Part shown: piece by piece, positions 26,630 to 37,100 of the stretch
Layout: the number at the start of each line of letters is the position of its first letter
How positions within the stretch are numbered: the stretch's first letter is position 1
Source of the DNA: Pseudoalteromonas piscicida
Lineage (GTDB): Bacteria; Pseudomonadota; Gammaproteobacteria; Enterobacterales; Alteromonadaceae
Direction: 5' to 3'
Length of the DNA: 64,000 nt
Assembly: GCF_002744175.1 (NCBI RefSeq)
Contig: NZ_NKHF01000096.1
Span: 1-64,000 of the forward strand
Translations under genes and position numbers: made by a program
The notes under the pieces: model-generated
Databases searched by the model: none
Told to the model about the DNA's origin: nothing
What the model saw: only the letters and a program-made list of their open reading frames with translations

Positions 26630-27495
26630 GAGACATAATTGAGGTAGCCTTTGTACAATCGGAAAAACACCCGCTCAGGTAACAGCTTCATCAACCTTAA
26701 TAAACATAAAAAGTTGTAATAAAAGTTGGTCACTGGTATGCCCTCGTATAGCGCTTTAACACCACGCCACGCGCTATGTTGATTATGAAAATCAATATTA
26801 AAAGACACGCAGGTATCCATAGAGCGAACATGATGCAAAGTACCGCTTGGCATAAACAAAATATCACCGGCTTCCACGTCGACGACTACCGCTTTGTCCT
26901 TATCGTACTGAGCATATTGCTGTAGATCAGGTTGCTCGGGGTCAAGTTTGAACCAACGCCAGCCATATCTGCCACAATGACGACTATCTTCATATGGCAG
27001 TAGCGTAAAGCGTTTAGTCCCCTTTATTTGGAAGAACAAATTGTGCGTCAGTAAGCAGTCAAAATGTAGCGGTGTGACACTTTGCGAGGGGCCAAGAAAA
27101 AACTGGCAATATTTCCACCAATTACTATAAGCAATTGGCATAAAATTACTAGGAAAATCATTTATTTCCTGTTTCAATTCCGGTAAGGCATGAAATATTG
27201 GAATATCGTGACAATAAGCTGGGAATTCCCCTTCACCTCGCTCATAAGCATCTAATTGGTCGCAATAATCTCCAAGCGGCATTGCCTCTTTAATAATATT
27301 GCCTTTTTCAAACCGCTTTACTGGTACTTGCTGATCTGGAAAATGCTGCTTGAAATAGCGGGTTCCCCACCCTTGGGTTGCTTGCCAATGTTTGATGGCT
27401 CCCTTAATCAGTACAGGGCGGCCTGGTTTTAAATAATTGCGCTTAAACTCAGAAGCTGTCAGCGAATCTACAATGTCAACTTTATACTTATCCAT
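26626..27495 (-). CDS. JmjC/cupin-8-type Fe(II)/2-oxoglutarate hydroxylase
   Basis: 289 residues. A cupin-like fold has the iron ligands His144 and Asp146 (TPLHFDCLLT) and a distal His near 221-222 (SGTLHHVRS). NLFFQIKGTKRFTLLPYED matches the conserved strand after HxD in FIH/JmjC-type enzymes, which hydroxylate amino-acid side chains. As the last gene of the NRPS operon (12 nt after the RND gene, AGGA 7 nt before the ATG) it probably beta-hydroxylates a residue on the assembly line or in the released peptide. The target residue is not readable. It could also be a general protein hydroxylase, but the context argues for tailoring. Confidence 0.8.
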   Translation of the reverse strand: MDKYKVDIVDSLTASEFKRNYLKPGRPVLIKGAIKHWQATQGWGTRYFKQHFPDQQVPVKRFEKGNIIKEAMPLGDYCDQLDAYERGEGEFPAYCHDIPIFHALPELKQEINDFPSNFMPIAYSNWWKYCQFFLGPSQSVTPLHFDCLLTHNLFFQIKGTKRFTLLPYEDSRHCGRYGWRWFKLDPEQPDLQQYAQYDKDKAVVVDVEAGDILFMPSGTLHHVRSMDTCVSFNIDFHNQHSAWRGVKALYEGIPVTNFYYNFLCLLRLMKLLPERVFFRLYKGYLNYVS

Positions 27496-27507
27496 GAATT
27501 TTCCTTA

Positions 27508-30500
27508 TTAACCCAAGTCAAAATTTGCAGCAGCGATAGTCGATTTATTGTGTTTTACTGCCGCGCTTTTTAGTAGTACAGGCAACATAAATAATGTTGC
27601 AAAAGAACTGGCTATCACCCCAAATGCTAAAGACACCGCCATTGGGATCACCATGTGTGCTTGTAAATCTGTCTCAAACATTAACGGCAATAGGCCGATA
27701 AATGTCGTCAACGACGTTAAGGTAATGGCCATAAAACGCTGACTAGCCACTTGCACAATGCGACTACCCGGTTTTGAATGGGCCACCAACAAAATCAAGG
27801 CGTCATTGACCGCAACACCAAGTGCTGCAATCACGCCAAATAGCGACATCACGCTCATACCTAGTCCCATTATCCAATGCCCAAATACGGCACCAACGAA
27901 GCAAAATGGCAGGACACTCAAAATCAATAGGGGTTTTTTATAGGAGCGCAGTGGAATGGCCAATAATGCGTAAATACCAAAAAGCGATAATAGGAATAGC
28001 ACCGCTTGACGAGACATTCTGCCTTGTTGCTCTTTGAGCTCACCGTTTAGGTTAAATGTCAGTCCCGGAAACTCAGCTGATAGCTCAGCGAGAATGCTCT
28101 GCTCTAACAAATCAGAGATATCATCTGGATCCGCTAGCAGCGGGTCCACTGAGGCCATTAAGACAACATTTTGCCTGCCGTTATCGGAGCGAATTTCAGT
28201 GGGCGCCTGGATCAACTGATAGTTGGCTACGTCCGTAAACAACAATTCAGTCCCATCATCTAGGTGAATGTATATGTTATCGAGCTGGTGTAGTTGAGCA
28301 CGATAGTCTTGCGGATACTTGAGCATCACCTTAACTTCAAAGCTATCTCTTAGTACTCGCTGTACCTCAATACCATAAATTGCAGTGGTAACCTGAGACA
28401 TCAACATCTCTGGTGTGAGACCTAGGTTCTGTCCCATTTCATTTAATGCTAACCGAACCTCTATATCCATGTTGCTTTGACTGTTTGTCACATCATAAAC
28501 CGCAGACAAGGCGTTTAGCTTATGCTCTAGTTGCTTAGCGGCAGCATCGACTTGCAAAGGGGCTTCCCCCACTACATTGATCTGAATATCTCGCGATTCA
28601 GGGTCGCCATCTAGTGTTTCTTGGATCCGGTACTCTTTTAACCCTGGCATATTGGGAAGCGCTTGCCTCCAAAGCTTTGCCAATGCAAAAGTGTCTAATT
28701 TTCTCGCCTCATCATCTACCAACTTAACGTATAACTCCGCATTTTGCGGACCATCAAGGATCACCGCAGTGTGGGCCACCATACCTTGGCCATATTGTGA
28801 AGCCAGCGACTTATCAACATCTAACACGGTTTGTTCAAAAGCTCGTATCGCCTCTACCGTCATGGCTTCGGAGGCTGTACTTTCCATCCGAAGTTGAATT
28901 GAAGGGAAATCATGAGGAACTCGGGCATCTCCAATCCACTTTACATGACCACCTGAGAGCATACCCATTGCAACCATAAATAACGCCAAAAACGCACTGA
29001 CCACAGGCCAACGTTTTGGTAGCAAAGCTCGCAAAACCGGTTCGTATACGCCACGAATAAACGATTGCATACCAACCGCAATGGTGTGGCGTAATTTATC
29101 GATCACAGGAGTCACCCGCTTTTTTGGACCTATCGCAGCAAGGTGAGCCGGTAAGATCAATTTAGATTCGATGATTGAAAACAACATAGCGAACACCACA
29201 ACGAACCCAATACTGCGAAACAACTCTCTTGATTCTCCTTCTACAAACAGCAGCGGTAAAAATGCAGTAACGGTGGTGAGTACGCCAAATACCGTCGCGA
29301 CCGACACTTTTTCAACTCCTTTTATTACGCTGGCGTGTTGATAGCCTGCGCTCTCACATTCGTGATAGACACTTTCAGACACCACGATGGCGTCGTCTAC
29401 TACGATCCCCAACACCAAAATAAAGCCAAACATGCTCATTAAATTAAGCGTTACCGATACACTTTCCATGGGCAGCAGCATCATAGTGCCAAGATAGCTA
29501 ATGGGGATCCCAGCCATTACCCACATGGCAATACGAGGACGTAAAAATAAACTCAAGACCACAAAAACTAACAAGGCACCGGCAAGCAGGTTTTCCATCA
29601 TCATGTCCAAGCGACCTTCAACATAGTAATTAAAGTCGAGCCAAGCGGTCGCCGTTAAGCCAGCTTCTAATGACGCTGAATGCGTAGCTAGATAGCGTTT
29701 AACCGCCTCTGATACGACCGCGATATCTTGCTCTGGGGCGGCACTGATTTGGAAAATACGAGCCGGTTTACCATCAAAGCTTGCAAAAAAAGCCCCATCC
29801 GCCAAGGTGTCGTTTACAGTGGCAACTTCTCCAAGCAGCACCGTGGCACCGCTGGGTAAAGTAAGTACTGGGATCGTCGCAAATTCACCTGAGCGGTATG
29901 CCTGATTCTCCATTCGCACTGTGATTTCACCCTGTTCATTGCGGATAAAACCACCCGTTTGATTTATTGAATAAGCATTGATCCGTTCGCTCAATTGCGT
30001 CATGGTTAGGCCGTAACGCCTTAGTGCATCAGGGTCTACTTCAATACTGACCTCAAAATCGCGACCACTGTCATGATCAACATATTGCACCTCAGGTAAC
30101 AGCAAGAGTTCCCGTTGTAGCTTGGCTGCCGCCATTTTGAGATTTTTTTGATCTGCACTGCCGTACAAGGCTAAAAACATAACAGTATGGCGCGGCGGTA
30201 TATATTCAATCACAGGACGTTCAATGCCGCTGGGGAGTGTTGATAACGCGTCAATTTCACGCTTCACACGGGCTAACAATTGTTGCGCATCACTATCGTC
30301 ACTCAAGGTCAAACGAACTCGGGCCAACTCTTTGTTGCTGAGCCCCACCATTCGGCGTACCTCAGGTAACCCTTGCAGTGCATTCTCTATTTTTTCGGTC
30401 ACCCCAATTTTTACTTCAGCTGCCGATGCTCCTGGATACTCAACGATGATCTCAATTTGCTGATTGGGCTCAAGTGGCAATAACTGCTTATTAATAGACA

Positions 30501-30594
30501 AAAACGATAACGCGCCGCCAATCAATAAAAACAACATCAGTAAATTGACGGCGATAGGGTTTTTAATAAACCAAGCAATCACGTTGCGAAGCAT
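27508..30594 (-). CDS. RND-family inner-membrane efflux pump
   Basis: 1028 residues from the ATG at 30594, chosen because its A is shared with the upstream TGA stop (TGATG) and GGAG precedes it; a longer frame to 30633 would overlap the adaptor gene. It has twelve transmembrane segments, two large periplasmic loops, the proton-relay motif GIVVDDAIVVSE in TM4, and VAVNDALIL in TM10, as in the AcrB superfamily. It is paired with the adaptor gene just upstream in the operon. The expected job is proton-driven export of the peptide product, or self-protection. No outer-membrane channel gene is present. Confidence 0.88.
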   Translation of the reverse strand: MLRNVIAWFIKNPIAVNLLMLFLLIGGALSFLSINKQLLPLEPNQQIEIIVEYPGASAAEVKIGVTEKIENALQGLPEVRRMVGLSNKELARVRLTLSDDSDAQQLLARVKREIDALSTLPSGIERPVIEYIPPRHTVMFLALYGSADQKNLKMAAAKLQRELLLLPEVQYVDHDSGRDFEVSIEVDPDALRRYGLTMTQLSERINAYSINQTGGFIRNEQGEITVRMENQAYRSGEFATIPVLTLPSGATVLLGEVATVNDTLADGAFFASFDGKPARIFQISAAPEQDIAVVSEAVKRYLATHSASLEAGLTATAWLDFNYYVEGRLDMMMENLLAGALLVFVVLSLFLRPRIAMWVMAGIPISYLGTMMLLPMESVSVTLNLMSMFGFILVLGIVVDDAIVVSESVYHECESAGYQHASVIKGVEKVSVATVFGVLTTVTAFLPLLFVEGESRELFRSIGFVVVFAMLFSIIESKLILPAHLAAIGPKKRVTPVIDKLRHTIAVGMQSFIRGVYEPVLRALLPKRWPVVSAFLALFMVAMGMLSGGHVKWIGDARVPHDFPSIQLRMESTASEAMTVEAIRAFEQTVLDVDKSLASQYGQGMVAHTAVILDGPQNAELYVKLVDDEARKLDTFALAKLWRQALPNMPGLKEYRIQETLDGDPESRDIQINVVGEAPLQVDAAAKQLEHKLNALSAVYDVTNSQSNMDIEVRLALNEMGQNLGLTPEMLMSQVTTAIYGIEVQRVLRDSFEVKVMLKYPQDYRAQLHQLDNIYIHLDDGTELLFTDVANYQLIQAPTEIRSDNGRQNVVLMASVDPLLADPDDISDLLEQSILAELSAEFPGLTFNLNGELKEQQGRMSRQAVLFLLSLFGIYALLAIPLRSYKKPLLILSVLPFCFVGAVFGHWIMGLGMSVMSLFGVIAALGVAVNDALILLVAHSKPGSRIVQVASQRFMAITLTSLTTFIGLLPLMFETDLQAHMVIPMAVSLAFGVIASSFATLFMLPVLLKSAAVKHNKSTIAAANFDLG

Positions 30595-31754
30595 CACTGC
30601 ATCTCCTTGTTCGGTGTAGCCGTCTGCACCCACTGATCACCTGATGAGGTTTGTCTGACTTCAACTTGCATCCCAACAACTGGGTTTTGCAATGGAGTCA
30701 CTATCAAGCGATCACCCGCTTCCAACCCAGCCGAAATTAATGCCTGATCTTCATAGAAGTTTTTAACGGTTAATTGCCTTTGATGTAAACGGCCTTCGCC
30801 ATCTACAACCCACGCACTGCCTTGACGTAAAAATCGAGCTGGGATCGCTGTGTGACGGACGCTCTGCTCAAGCTCTATCTTTGCTATTACATAATCACCA
30901 AATCGCAGCGCATCTAGGTCTGAATGTAAGGCTAACGGATCCATAACACGTACCACCACGTGATTTACCGCATGTTCGCCCGTGGTGTTTTCAATACGTA
31001 CAATTTCGCCATAGCGTTTTTTACTCAGCGATGAAGTAAGTTCAACTCGCTTTCCAATGAGCGATGGTGCACGCTTTAGCTGAGCAACGCTTAGCGGTAG
31101 TCGGATCTGTGCGATATCTGTGCTCATTAACTGCCCTAACACGTCTCCTTGTTCGACATATTGACCCAGCCCCACCGAGCGCGTGGCAACAACGGCATTA
31201 AATGGTGCTCTAATCACCGTTTTGTTTAAGTCTCTTTGGGCAATCAGCAAGTCTGCCTTAGCAGCTTCAATGTTTGCCAGCTCTCTGGCTAGTTGCGGCT
31301 TATAAAGCGCTAGATCGGAAGGTGTTTGACCTGTGACACCTCGCCACTCTTGCTCTGCGACCTTGGCTTGCGCTTCGATCAAAGTGTACTCAGCTTGAGT
31401 GCGGCTCAGTTCAGCTTTTGCTTTTAACAGTGCGGCATGATAACTGTGCTGTTCAATACTGAGCAACGCGCCTTGATTGCTGACCAAGTCGCCGTCGTTA
31501 AACTCGGCAGCCACTTCTTCGATCCGACCACTCACCTCCGCCGCCAGCTGAGTGTGATACAAAGGTTCAACTCGACCTCGAGTCGTTAGGGTGATCGGTG
31601 CTTCCACTTCTTGCACTGTGATGGCACTTACGACGGGCAGCTGTTGCTGTGGTTCAACGACATCCGGCTCATCTTGGGCGCTTAGTCCAACGAAAGCGAC
31701 CACACCAAAAACCAAAATTGCACCTGACAAGGCAACCGTTTTCAGCTTATTCAT
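30594..31754 (-). CDS. RND periplasmic adaptor (membrane-fusion protein)
   Basis: 386 residues from the ATG at 31754, chosen because GGAGG lies 7 nt upstream and the protein then starts with a signal anchor (MNKLKTVALSGAILVFGVVAF). A longer frame to 31952 would run through the kinase gene. Lipoyl half-motifs (ISGRIEEVAAEFNDGDLV and IRAPFNAVVATRSVGLGQYVEQGDVL) flank a helical hairpin, followed by a beta-barrel, as in AcrA/MexA-type adaptors. It overlaps the kinase gene by 8 nt and the pump gene by 1 nt. It works with the RND pump and an external TolC-like channel. Confidence 0.86.
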   Translation of the reverse strand: MNKLKTVALSGAILVFGVVAFVGLSAQDEPDVVEPQQQLPVVSAITVQEVEAPITLTTRGRVEPLYHTQLAAEVSGRIEEVAAEFNDGDLVSNQGALLSIEQHSYHAALLKAKAELSRTQAEYTLIEAQAKVAEQEWRGVTGQTPSDLALYKPQLARELANIEAAKADLLIAQRDLNKTVIRAPFNAVVATRSVGLGQYVEQGDVLGQLMSTDIAQIRLPLSVAQLKRAPSLIGKRVELTSSLSKKRYGEIVRIENTTGEHAVNHVVVRVMDPLALHSDLDALRFGDYVIAKIELEQSVRHTAIPARFLRQGSAWVVDGEGRLHQRQLTVKNFYEDQALISAGLEAGDRLIVTPLQNPVVGMQVEVRQTSSGDQWVQTATPNKEMQ

Positions 31755-32832
31755 GGTGCGCCTCCAGCAGTAATACCGACAGCGCTTGTAATTGATTAAG
31801 TAACGCAGGGATCCGCGCGCGAGCCTCGTGAACTGAACCAAGTACGGTGTCGGAACCTTGCTCCGAACGACCACAGACATACTCTTGGTGACGCCATAAA
31901 AGATATAACTGACGTAAGAACGCCTCAGCATAAAACGCAGCTTTTGGTACATGCTGGGTGATGCAGGTTTGCAAAAACCCTTCCCCTAATGGCGCTAAGT
32001 TCGCGACCCAAGCTTGCTCATCCTGCTGTGTCATGTTGTCGCCTAGAAGGAGCGGCCAAAAGTATGCACAGTTAAGCCAAAAGTGCGCTAAAAACCGCAG
32101 TCCTGAATCGATAGACACTTGCGGGTCCATTACCGCAAGTTGTCCATTGTGCTGTAACACCAAATTTTCTGGATGAATATCTTCATTTACCAACGTCAGT
32201 GGCCATTCATGTAACGCTTGCAGCTCATAACTCAGCGTTAGCGCTTCAATTAATGCCGCCGCTTCTGCTTCTACGCTTATTTCTTTAATAAGATTGATAA
32301 AGCGTTGTTTTTCAAATTGATACTGAAGCTGCTGTGCGGTTTCATTTTGGCCCTGTAAACCGCCTTCAGTGGTCAAAAGTAACTTGCCCATACCGTCACA
32401 AGGCGCTGGCTTTTTATAAGCGCTGAGTAAAGCTCGCGCCAACGTACAACCTGCCTGATGAGCTTGCTCAGAAGTAAAATCGGCAAAGGCCACAGCCTGT
32501 TCTAATTTTGACTCTATAACCCAAAATTGACCGTCTAACTGGCCACTTTGATAGCACTGAGGAACTGCCAACTCACTACCTGCAAGCGCTTGATAAAACA
32601 ATTGCGTGCCTTTATATTCTCCGGCAATCAACGACGCTGAATGGCTCTCTACTTCGCCATATGGAAACCGCTTTCTAAACTTAACCACCATTGCGGGCTG
32701 TTGTGGCCATGTCACTTCATAAGCAACGTGAATGTCCCCGTTTCCAAGCTCTTGGTACTGCATTCCTTCATGGCTTGCAAACTGAGCAGCAATGAGGTGA
32801 TTAAGCTGAGTTTGACGACGTGCTGATAACAT
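31747..32832 (-). CDS. Aminoglycoside-phosphotransferase-like small-molecule kinase
   Basis: 361 residues of the APH/choline-kinase fold. The Brenner-type catalytic loop NEDIHPENLV has Asp218 and Asn223, and the metal Asp236 lies in VMDPQ. The usual HGDxHxxN is altered to NEDIHPEN, but the catalytic Asp and Asn remain. An N-terminal lobe with VVKFRKRF supplies the ATP lysine. It starts on the last base of the MFS gene with a strong AGGAGGT. In an antibiotic-type cluster such a kinase often phosphorylates the product for self-resistance or as a masked precursor (the Thr hydroxyl would be a candidate site). That is inference. Confidence 0.78.
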   Translation of the reverse strand: MLSARRQTQLNHLIAAQFASHEGMQYQELGNGDIHVAYEVTWPQQPAMVVKFRKRFPYGEVESHSASLIAGEYKGTQLFYQALAGSELAVPQCYQSGQLDGQFWVIESKLEQAVAFADFTSEQAHQAGCTLARALLSAYKKPAPCDGMGKLLLTTEGGLQGQNETAQQLQYQFEKQRFINLIKEISVEAEAAALIEALTLSYELQALHEWPLTLVNEDIHPENLVLQHNGQLAVMDPQVSIDSGLRFLAHFWLNCAYFWPLLLGDNMTQQDEQAWVANLAPLGEGFLQTCITQHVPKAAFYAEAFLRQLYLLWRHQEYVCGRSEQGSDTVLGSVHEARARIPALLNQLQALSVLLLEAHHE

Positions 32833-34142
32833 TAGATACCTCCTGCTTTAACGGCTTTATCCAATGCGGGATAGCTAGTTTTTAAAAAGTCACTCGCTTG
32901 TTCGGCTTCCAAGCGCATAAAGGTTTTAAAATGCGGCAATAAATACAGGCAAGGTGCAACCACTAATGCAACAGCTCCTAACGCCAATAATGTGGTTGAA
33001 AAGCCCACTTGATCCACACTTATCCCGACCGCAGACATGCTGACAGGCTCAATCCCTTTACCCATAAATCCAAGTGTTGCGCCGATTCTTGAGCGCAGAA
33101 TATCTGGCACGGAAGCCATCACTTGCGAAGACAGAACCACGTTTGCCCATACAGTCGCCAAACCAATTAGCGTCAATGAAACAAGTACTTGGTAAATGTG
33201 AATGTTAAATGCCATGGAGCCGATACACACACCTAGGAGTAAAAATGCAAATAGCATAATGCGGTCTAACGACACTTTTTGGGCAATAAAACCGAACAAC
33301 ACCACACCTAAAATACTGCCGACTGCCAGTCCTGACTCAAGCAAGCCCACGTACCAAGCTGGCAATTGCTCCACTTCTTTCACTAGGTAAGGAACCAGTA
33401 CTTCCAATGGCGCAACGGTGAAATTGATAAACATGACAATCAATGACAAACCAAGCAGTATACGTACTTGAAACACCACTCTGAATCCCTCTAATACTGC
33501 ATTCCACCAAGTTTTCACTCCCATCACACCACTGCTCTCGCTGGCTTTTGTGTTAGCGCGGATCAGCAGTGAGCAAATCATCGCCACCAAGAAAGTCGCC
33601 GTATTGACCCAAAACGCCACCATCACACCAAACACAGATACTAATGCGCCGCCGAGCAGGCCACCAACGATCCCCGCCATCGCGTTGATACCCTCTGTTT
33701 TATTGATGGCCTCTTTGAGTAACGCTTTATCGACTAGCTGAGCAACAATACTGCGAGACGAGCTGCTAAAGAGCGCCCCAGCGGTGGTGTTCACAGTGAA
33801 CAAGGCAACTAGCAGTGCTTTATCAAAGTGATCAAACATCACACAGGCCGCCAAAGCGACAAACACGATCGCGCGAATTATGTCACTCAAGGCAATCACA
33901 TGCTTACGGCTGTAACGGTCTCCGATGGGACCAAATAGTGGGGTTAGGACAACCCCTATCGCCATAGGAATGGCCAACATAGTGCCCATCACGGCAGCTG
34001 ATCCGGTTTTTTCTAGGATCCACCAACCTAACGCCAGCATGCCCACGGCATCACCAACCAATGAGAGGCTTTGTCCCAATCGGTAAATCCAAAAGTCTCT
34101 ACCTAATCCTTGCTTTTTTGTGGTGCTTTTTTGCTCGTCCAT
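32832..34142 (-). CDS. MFS exporter (EntS-like, MFS_3)
   Basis: 436 residues with twelve predicted transmembrane segments and the MFS loop motif GPIGDRYSRKHVIALSD between TM2 and TM3. Its closest general type is the MFS_3 group that includes the enterobactin exporter EntS and many exporters in NRPS clusters. It overlaps the synthase gene by 1 nt (TAATG) and has GAGGAA before the ATG. It most likely moves the finished or protected peptide across the inner membrane, with the RND system acting from the periplasm. Confidence 0.85.
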   Translation of the reverse strand: MDEQKSTTKKQGLGRDFWIYRLGQSLSLVGDAVGMLALGWWILEKTGSAAVMGTMLAIPMAIGVVLTPLFGPIGDRYSRKHVIALSDIIRAIVFVALAACVMFDHFDKALLVALFTVNTTAGALFSSSSRSIVAQLVDKALLKEAINKTEGINAMAGIVGGLLGGALVSVFGVMVAFWVNTATFLVAMICSLLIRANTKASESSGVMGVKTWWNAVLEGFRVVFQVRILLGLSLIVMFINFTVAPLEVLVPYLVKEVEQLPAWYVGLLESGLAVGSILGVVLFGFIAQKVSLDRIMLFAFLLLGVCIGSMAFNIHIYQVLVSLTLIGLATVWANVVLSSQVMASVPDILRSRIGATLGFMGKGIEPVSMSAVGISVDQVGFSTTLLALGAVALVVAPCLYLLPHFKTFMRLEAEQASDFLKTSYPALDKAVKAGGI

Positions 34143-37100
34143 TATTCTTCCTCAGTCAGTACTGCTGCACTTTTTTCTTGATTGTTAAGTTCAGTTACAC
34201 AGGGTAAAAATCCACGTTCCATCAGTCTTTGGATGTAACGGTTTACCGTACCTGCGCTAATTTCTGGTAGGCTGTGATGCTGCTTTTGTAACGTTTCACA
34301 GAGCAAGTCGTTATTAAAACGAAGCTGCTTATTGACCTCTGCTTCTTCCTCTTGCGCCTGCAACATACGATATAGCGGACGCTGCTGCGCTTCTGTCAGC
34401 ATCTGGGTTACCCGTTTCGCCCAAAGTGTGTCATCGAGAATTTGCAGTGGATAACCTAATGCTCTGGCTTGCTCGGCTAGGTCGTGGAAGGTCAATAAAT
34501 TATGTGGTACTAAGTGATATACCGAGCCTGCAGGTGCATGTTCAGCCAATGCATGAGTGATAGCGCAAGCTTGGTCAACCGGTAACATATCAACATACAA
34601 TCCTGCCGCTGAACGAGGATAAGCTGACACTTGAATACAACCTTTGACCAATGCCCAAATCGCATCTTTTTCATTGCATTGCCCGCTTTCTTGAGGACCG
34701 GTAATGTTACCTGCTCGCAAGACAAGCGTATCAAATCCACGTGCTTTAGCCTGCCAGATCAACTGCTCTGCCGCCCACTTACTGTGCCCATATCCAGAAC
34801 TAAATTCGCCAGTTAACAGTTCAGGTTGCTCGGTAACTTGGGTTTCGCCCACATAAGCCGTGTTGGAGTAGACTGAAATGGAAGAGGCGAAAATAAGCCG
34901 CTTTTTCGGCCCTTGAGCGGCCAATTGCAAGCAAGTTGTTACGCTATCAATATTTGCAGCGCGCAATGACTCAACACCATAGAAATGGTTAACAGAAGCT
35001 GCCAGATGGTATATTTTGCTTACCTGTTGGCTTAATGCCTCGAACGCCTCTAACGGCAGACCAAATAAAGGTTCACAGATATCACCGATGATGACCTTGA
35101 TCCGCGAGCTGGCGATCTGTAGCGGCAATCCATAATGCCTAGCAGTTTGATACAACCTTTGCCTTGCGGCACTTTCGTCTTCCGCTCGAACTAAGCAATA
35201 TAAAGTGCTATTACTCGAATCTAGCAATTGCTGCAGCAGGTGGATCCCCCAAAACCCAGTACACCCAGTGATAAAAGCAGCGTCAACCTGAACATCGGTA
35301 TTATTAGGTTGCAGTGTTTCACTCAGAGTGAGCGCGAGTTCAGTTTCATTCTTTTGCTCAGATTGCGTTGTAACAAATTGACTCAATTGACTGGCCGTAG
35401 GAGCTTGCAAGAACTGATCGAGTGTTAAGCTGGTACCGAGTTTACTGTTGATGTCTTTCAACACACTCACTAACAGTAGAGAGTCACCACCTAGACTAAA
35501 GTAGTCGTCCTCCACGGTAAGGTCATCACGGTCAAAGTAGGATGAAAAGACACTTAGGATCTGTGCTTCAGGGCTGAGTCCATGGGCTTGAGGTTCAGGC
35601 TCTGGCGTGACAGAAGCAGCAACTTCCGTATGGCTTAAGCGTTTTTCTCCCCACCAATAGGTTTTACGTTCAAACGGATAGGTTGGCATTACTTGACGTT
35701 GATAAGCGCCTTCTCCCAACATGACGTCCCAATTAGGTTCAACTCCGCACGTCCATAGTTGAGCTACCGCTCGCAGCAACGACTGCTGTTCATGACCAAG
35801 CTGTTTTGCATTGCCAATGGTTGCCGCACCATAATGATAATCTTGTCGCTTCAATAACTGTGTGAACAGCTGCCCAGGACCTACTTCTACGCAAATATAC
35901 TGCTGTGATTTAAGCAAGGCTAAACCATCAGCGAACTTCACAGTATGCCTTACATGCTCACTCCAATACTGGGGCGTTGCAGCTGTTGCGAAATCGACCC
36001 ACTCGCCGCTTCTATTTGAAATCCAAGGCGTACTAGGTTGAGTAAACTTAAGTGTCGTCAAATAACGCTCAAATTCACTTAACATGGGAGCCATTTGTTG
36101 ACTATGATAAGCATGAGAAGTCTTTAGGCGTTTTGGCGAAAGTCCTTCTTCAGATAGGATTAACTCGGCTTCCTGAATTGCCTCAAAACTGCCCGCTATA
36201 ACACAGGTGTCGTGACTGTTTTCAACGGCTAACTCAACACCACTTGGCATCAAATCCGCTATACTTTGCCAACTTTTCGAGACACTTAGCATCGCTCCTG
36301 TGGGCATGCTATCCATTAATCTCGCCCGTTCAATAACGGCACCAAGGGCATCTTCTAGCGACAATAACCCACTAAGACAAGCCGCGACCCACTCTCCTAG
36401 ACTATGCCCAAGATAAGCATCAGCCTGAATACCATAATAAGCCAGCAGCTTAGCTAAACTGTATTCCACAGCAAACAATACTGGCTGAGTGTTTTTGGTG
36501 ATGGCCAGCTGAGCGTCATCACTGTGTAATAGCTGAATAATGTCTACACCGCGATTTAACGCATAGGCTGCGACTTGGTCTAAGTGACGACGATATTCAG
36601 GCTCACTGCGATATAACGCCATCCCCATTTGTACAAATTGGGTTCCTTGCCCTGGGAAGATAAACGCCACTTTGGCTTGGTGTTGCGCTTGATGCTCACC
36701 AACCTGTCCGTACACTTCGCCTTGATGCAATAACACTGCACGCCTCAGCGGATAACGCTCGCGACCATGTACCATGGTTTTTACGCAATCTCGAGACAGA
36801 TTGCCTCGGCGCTCAGCTTCCGCCAAAACGGCTTGGTTATAATCGCTCAACGATTTCGTTGATTTTGCGCTCAGTGGTACAAAACTCCACGGATTAAGCT
36901 GCGCTGTTGCTTGCGTTTTAGCAGGCATATTCTGCAGCACCACGTGGGCATTGGTGCCACCAATACCAAACGAGCTAACTCCCGCCAATAGCGTTTCTTG
37001 CTGATTTAACGCAACCGCTTGCTGGTTTACTCTCAGTGGACTGGTCTGCATTGCAAAGGCAGGATTGGGCTGTTCAAAATGTGGCATCGGTGGAATAACG

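Noticed and set aside
31755-31952. Extended N-terminus for the RND adaptor
   Set aside because: It reads through the kinase gene in another frame; a good ribosome-binding site and signal anchor begin at 31754.
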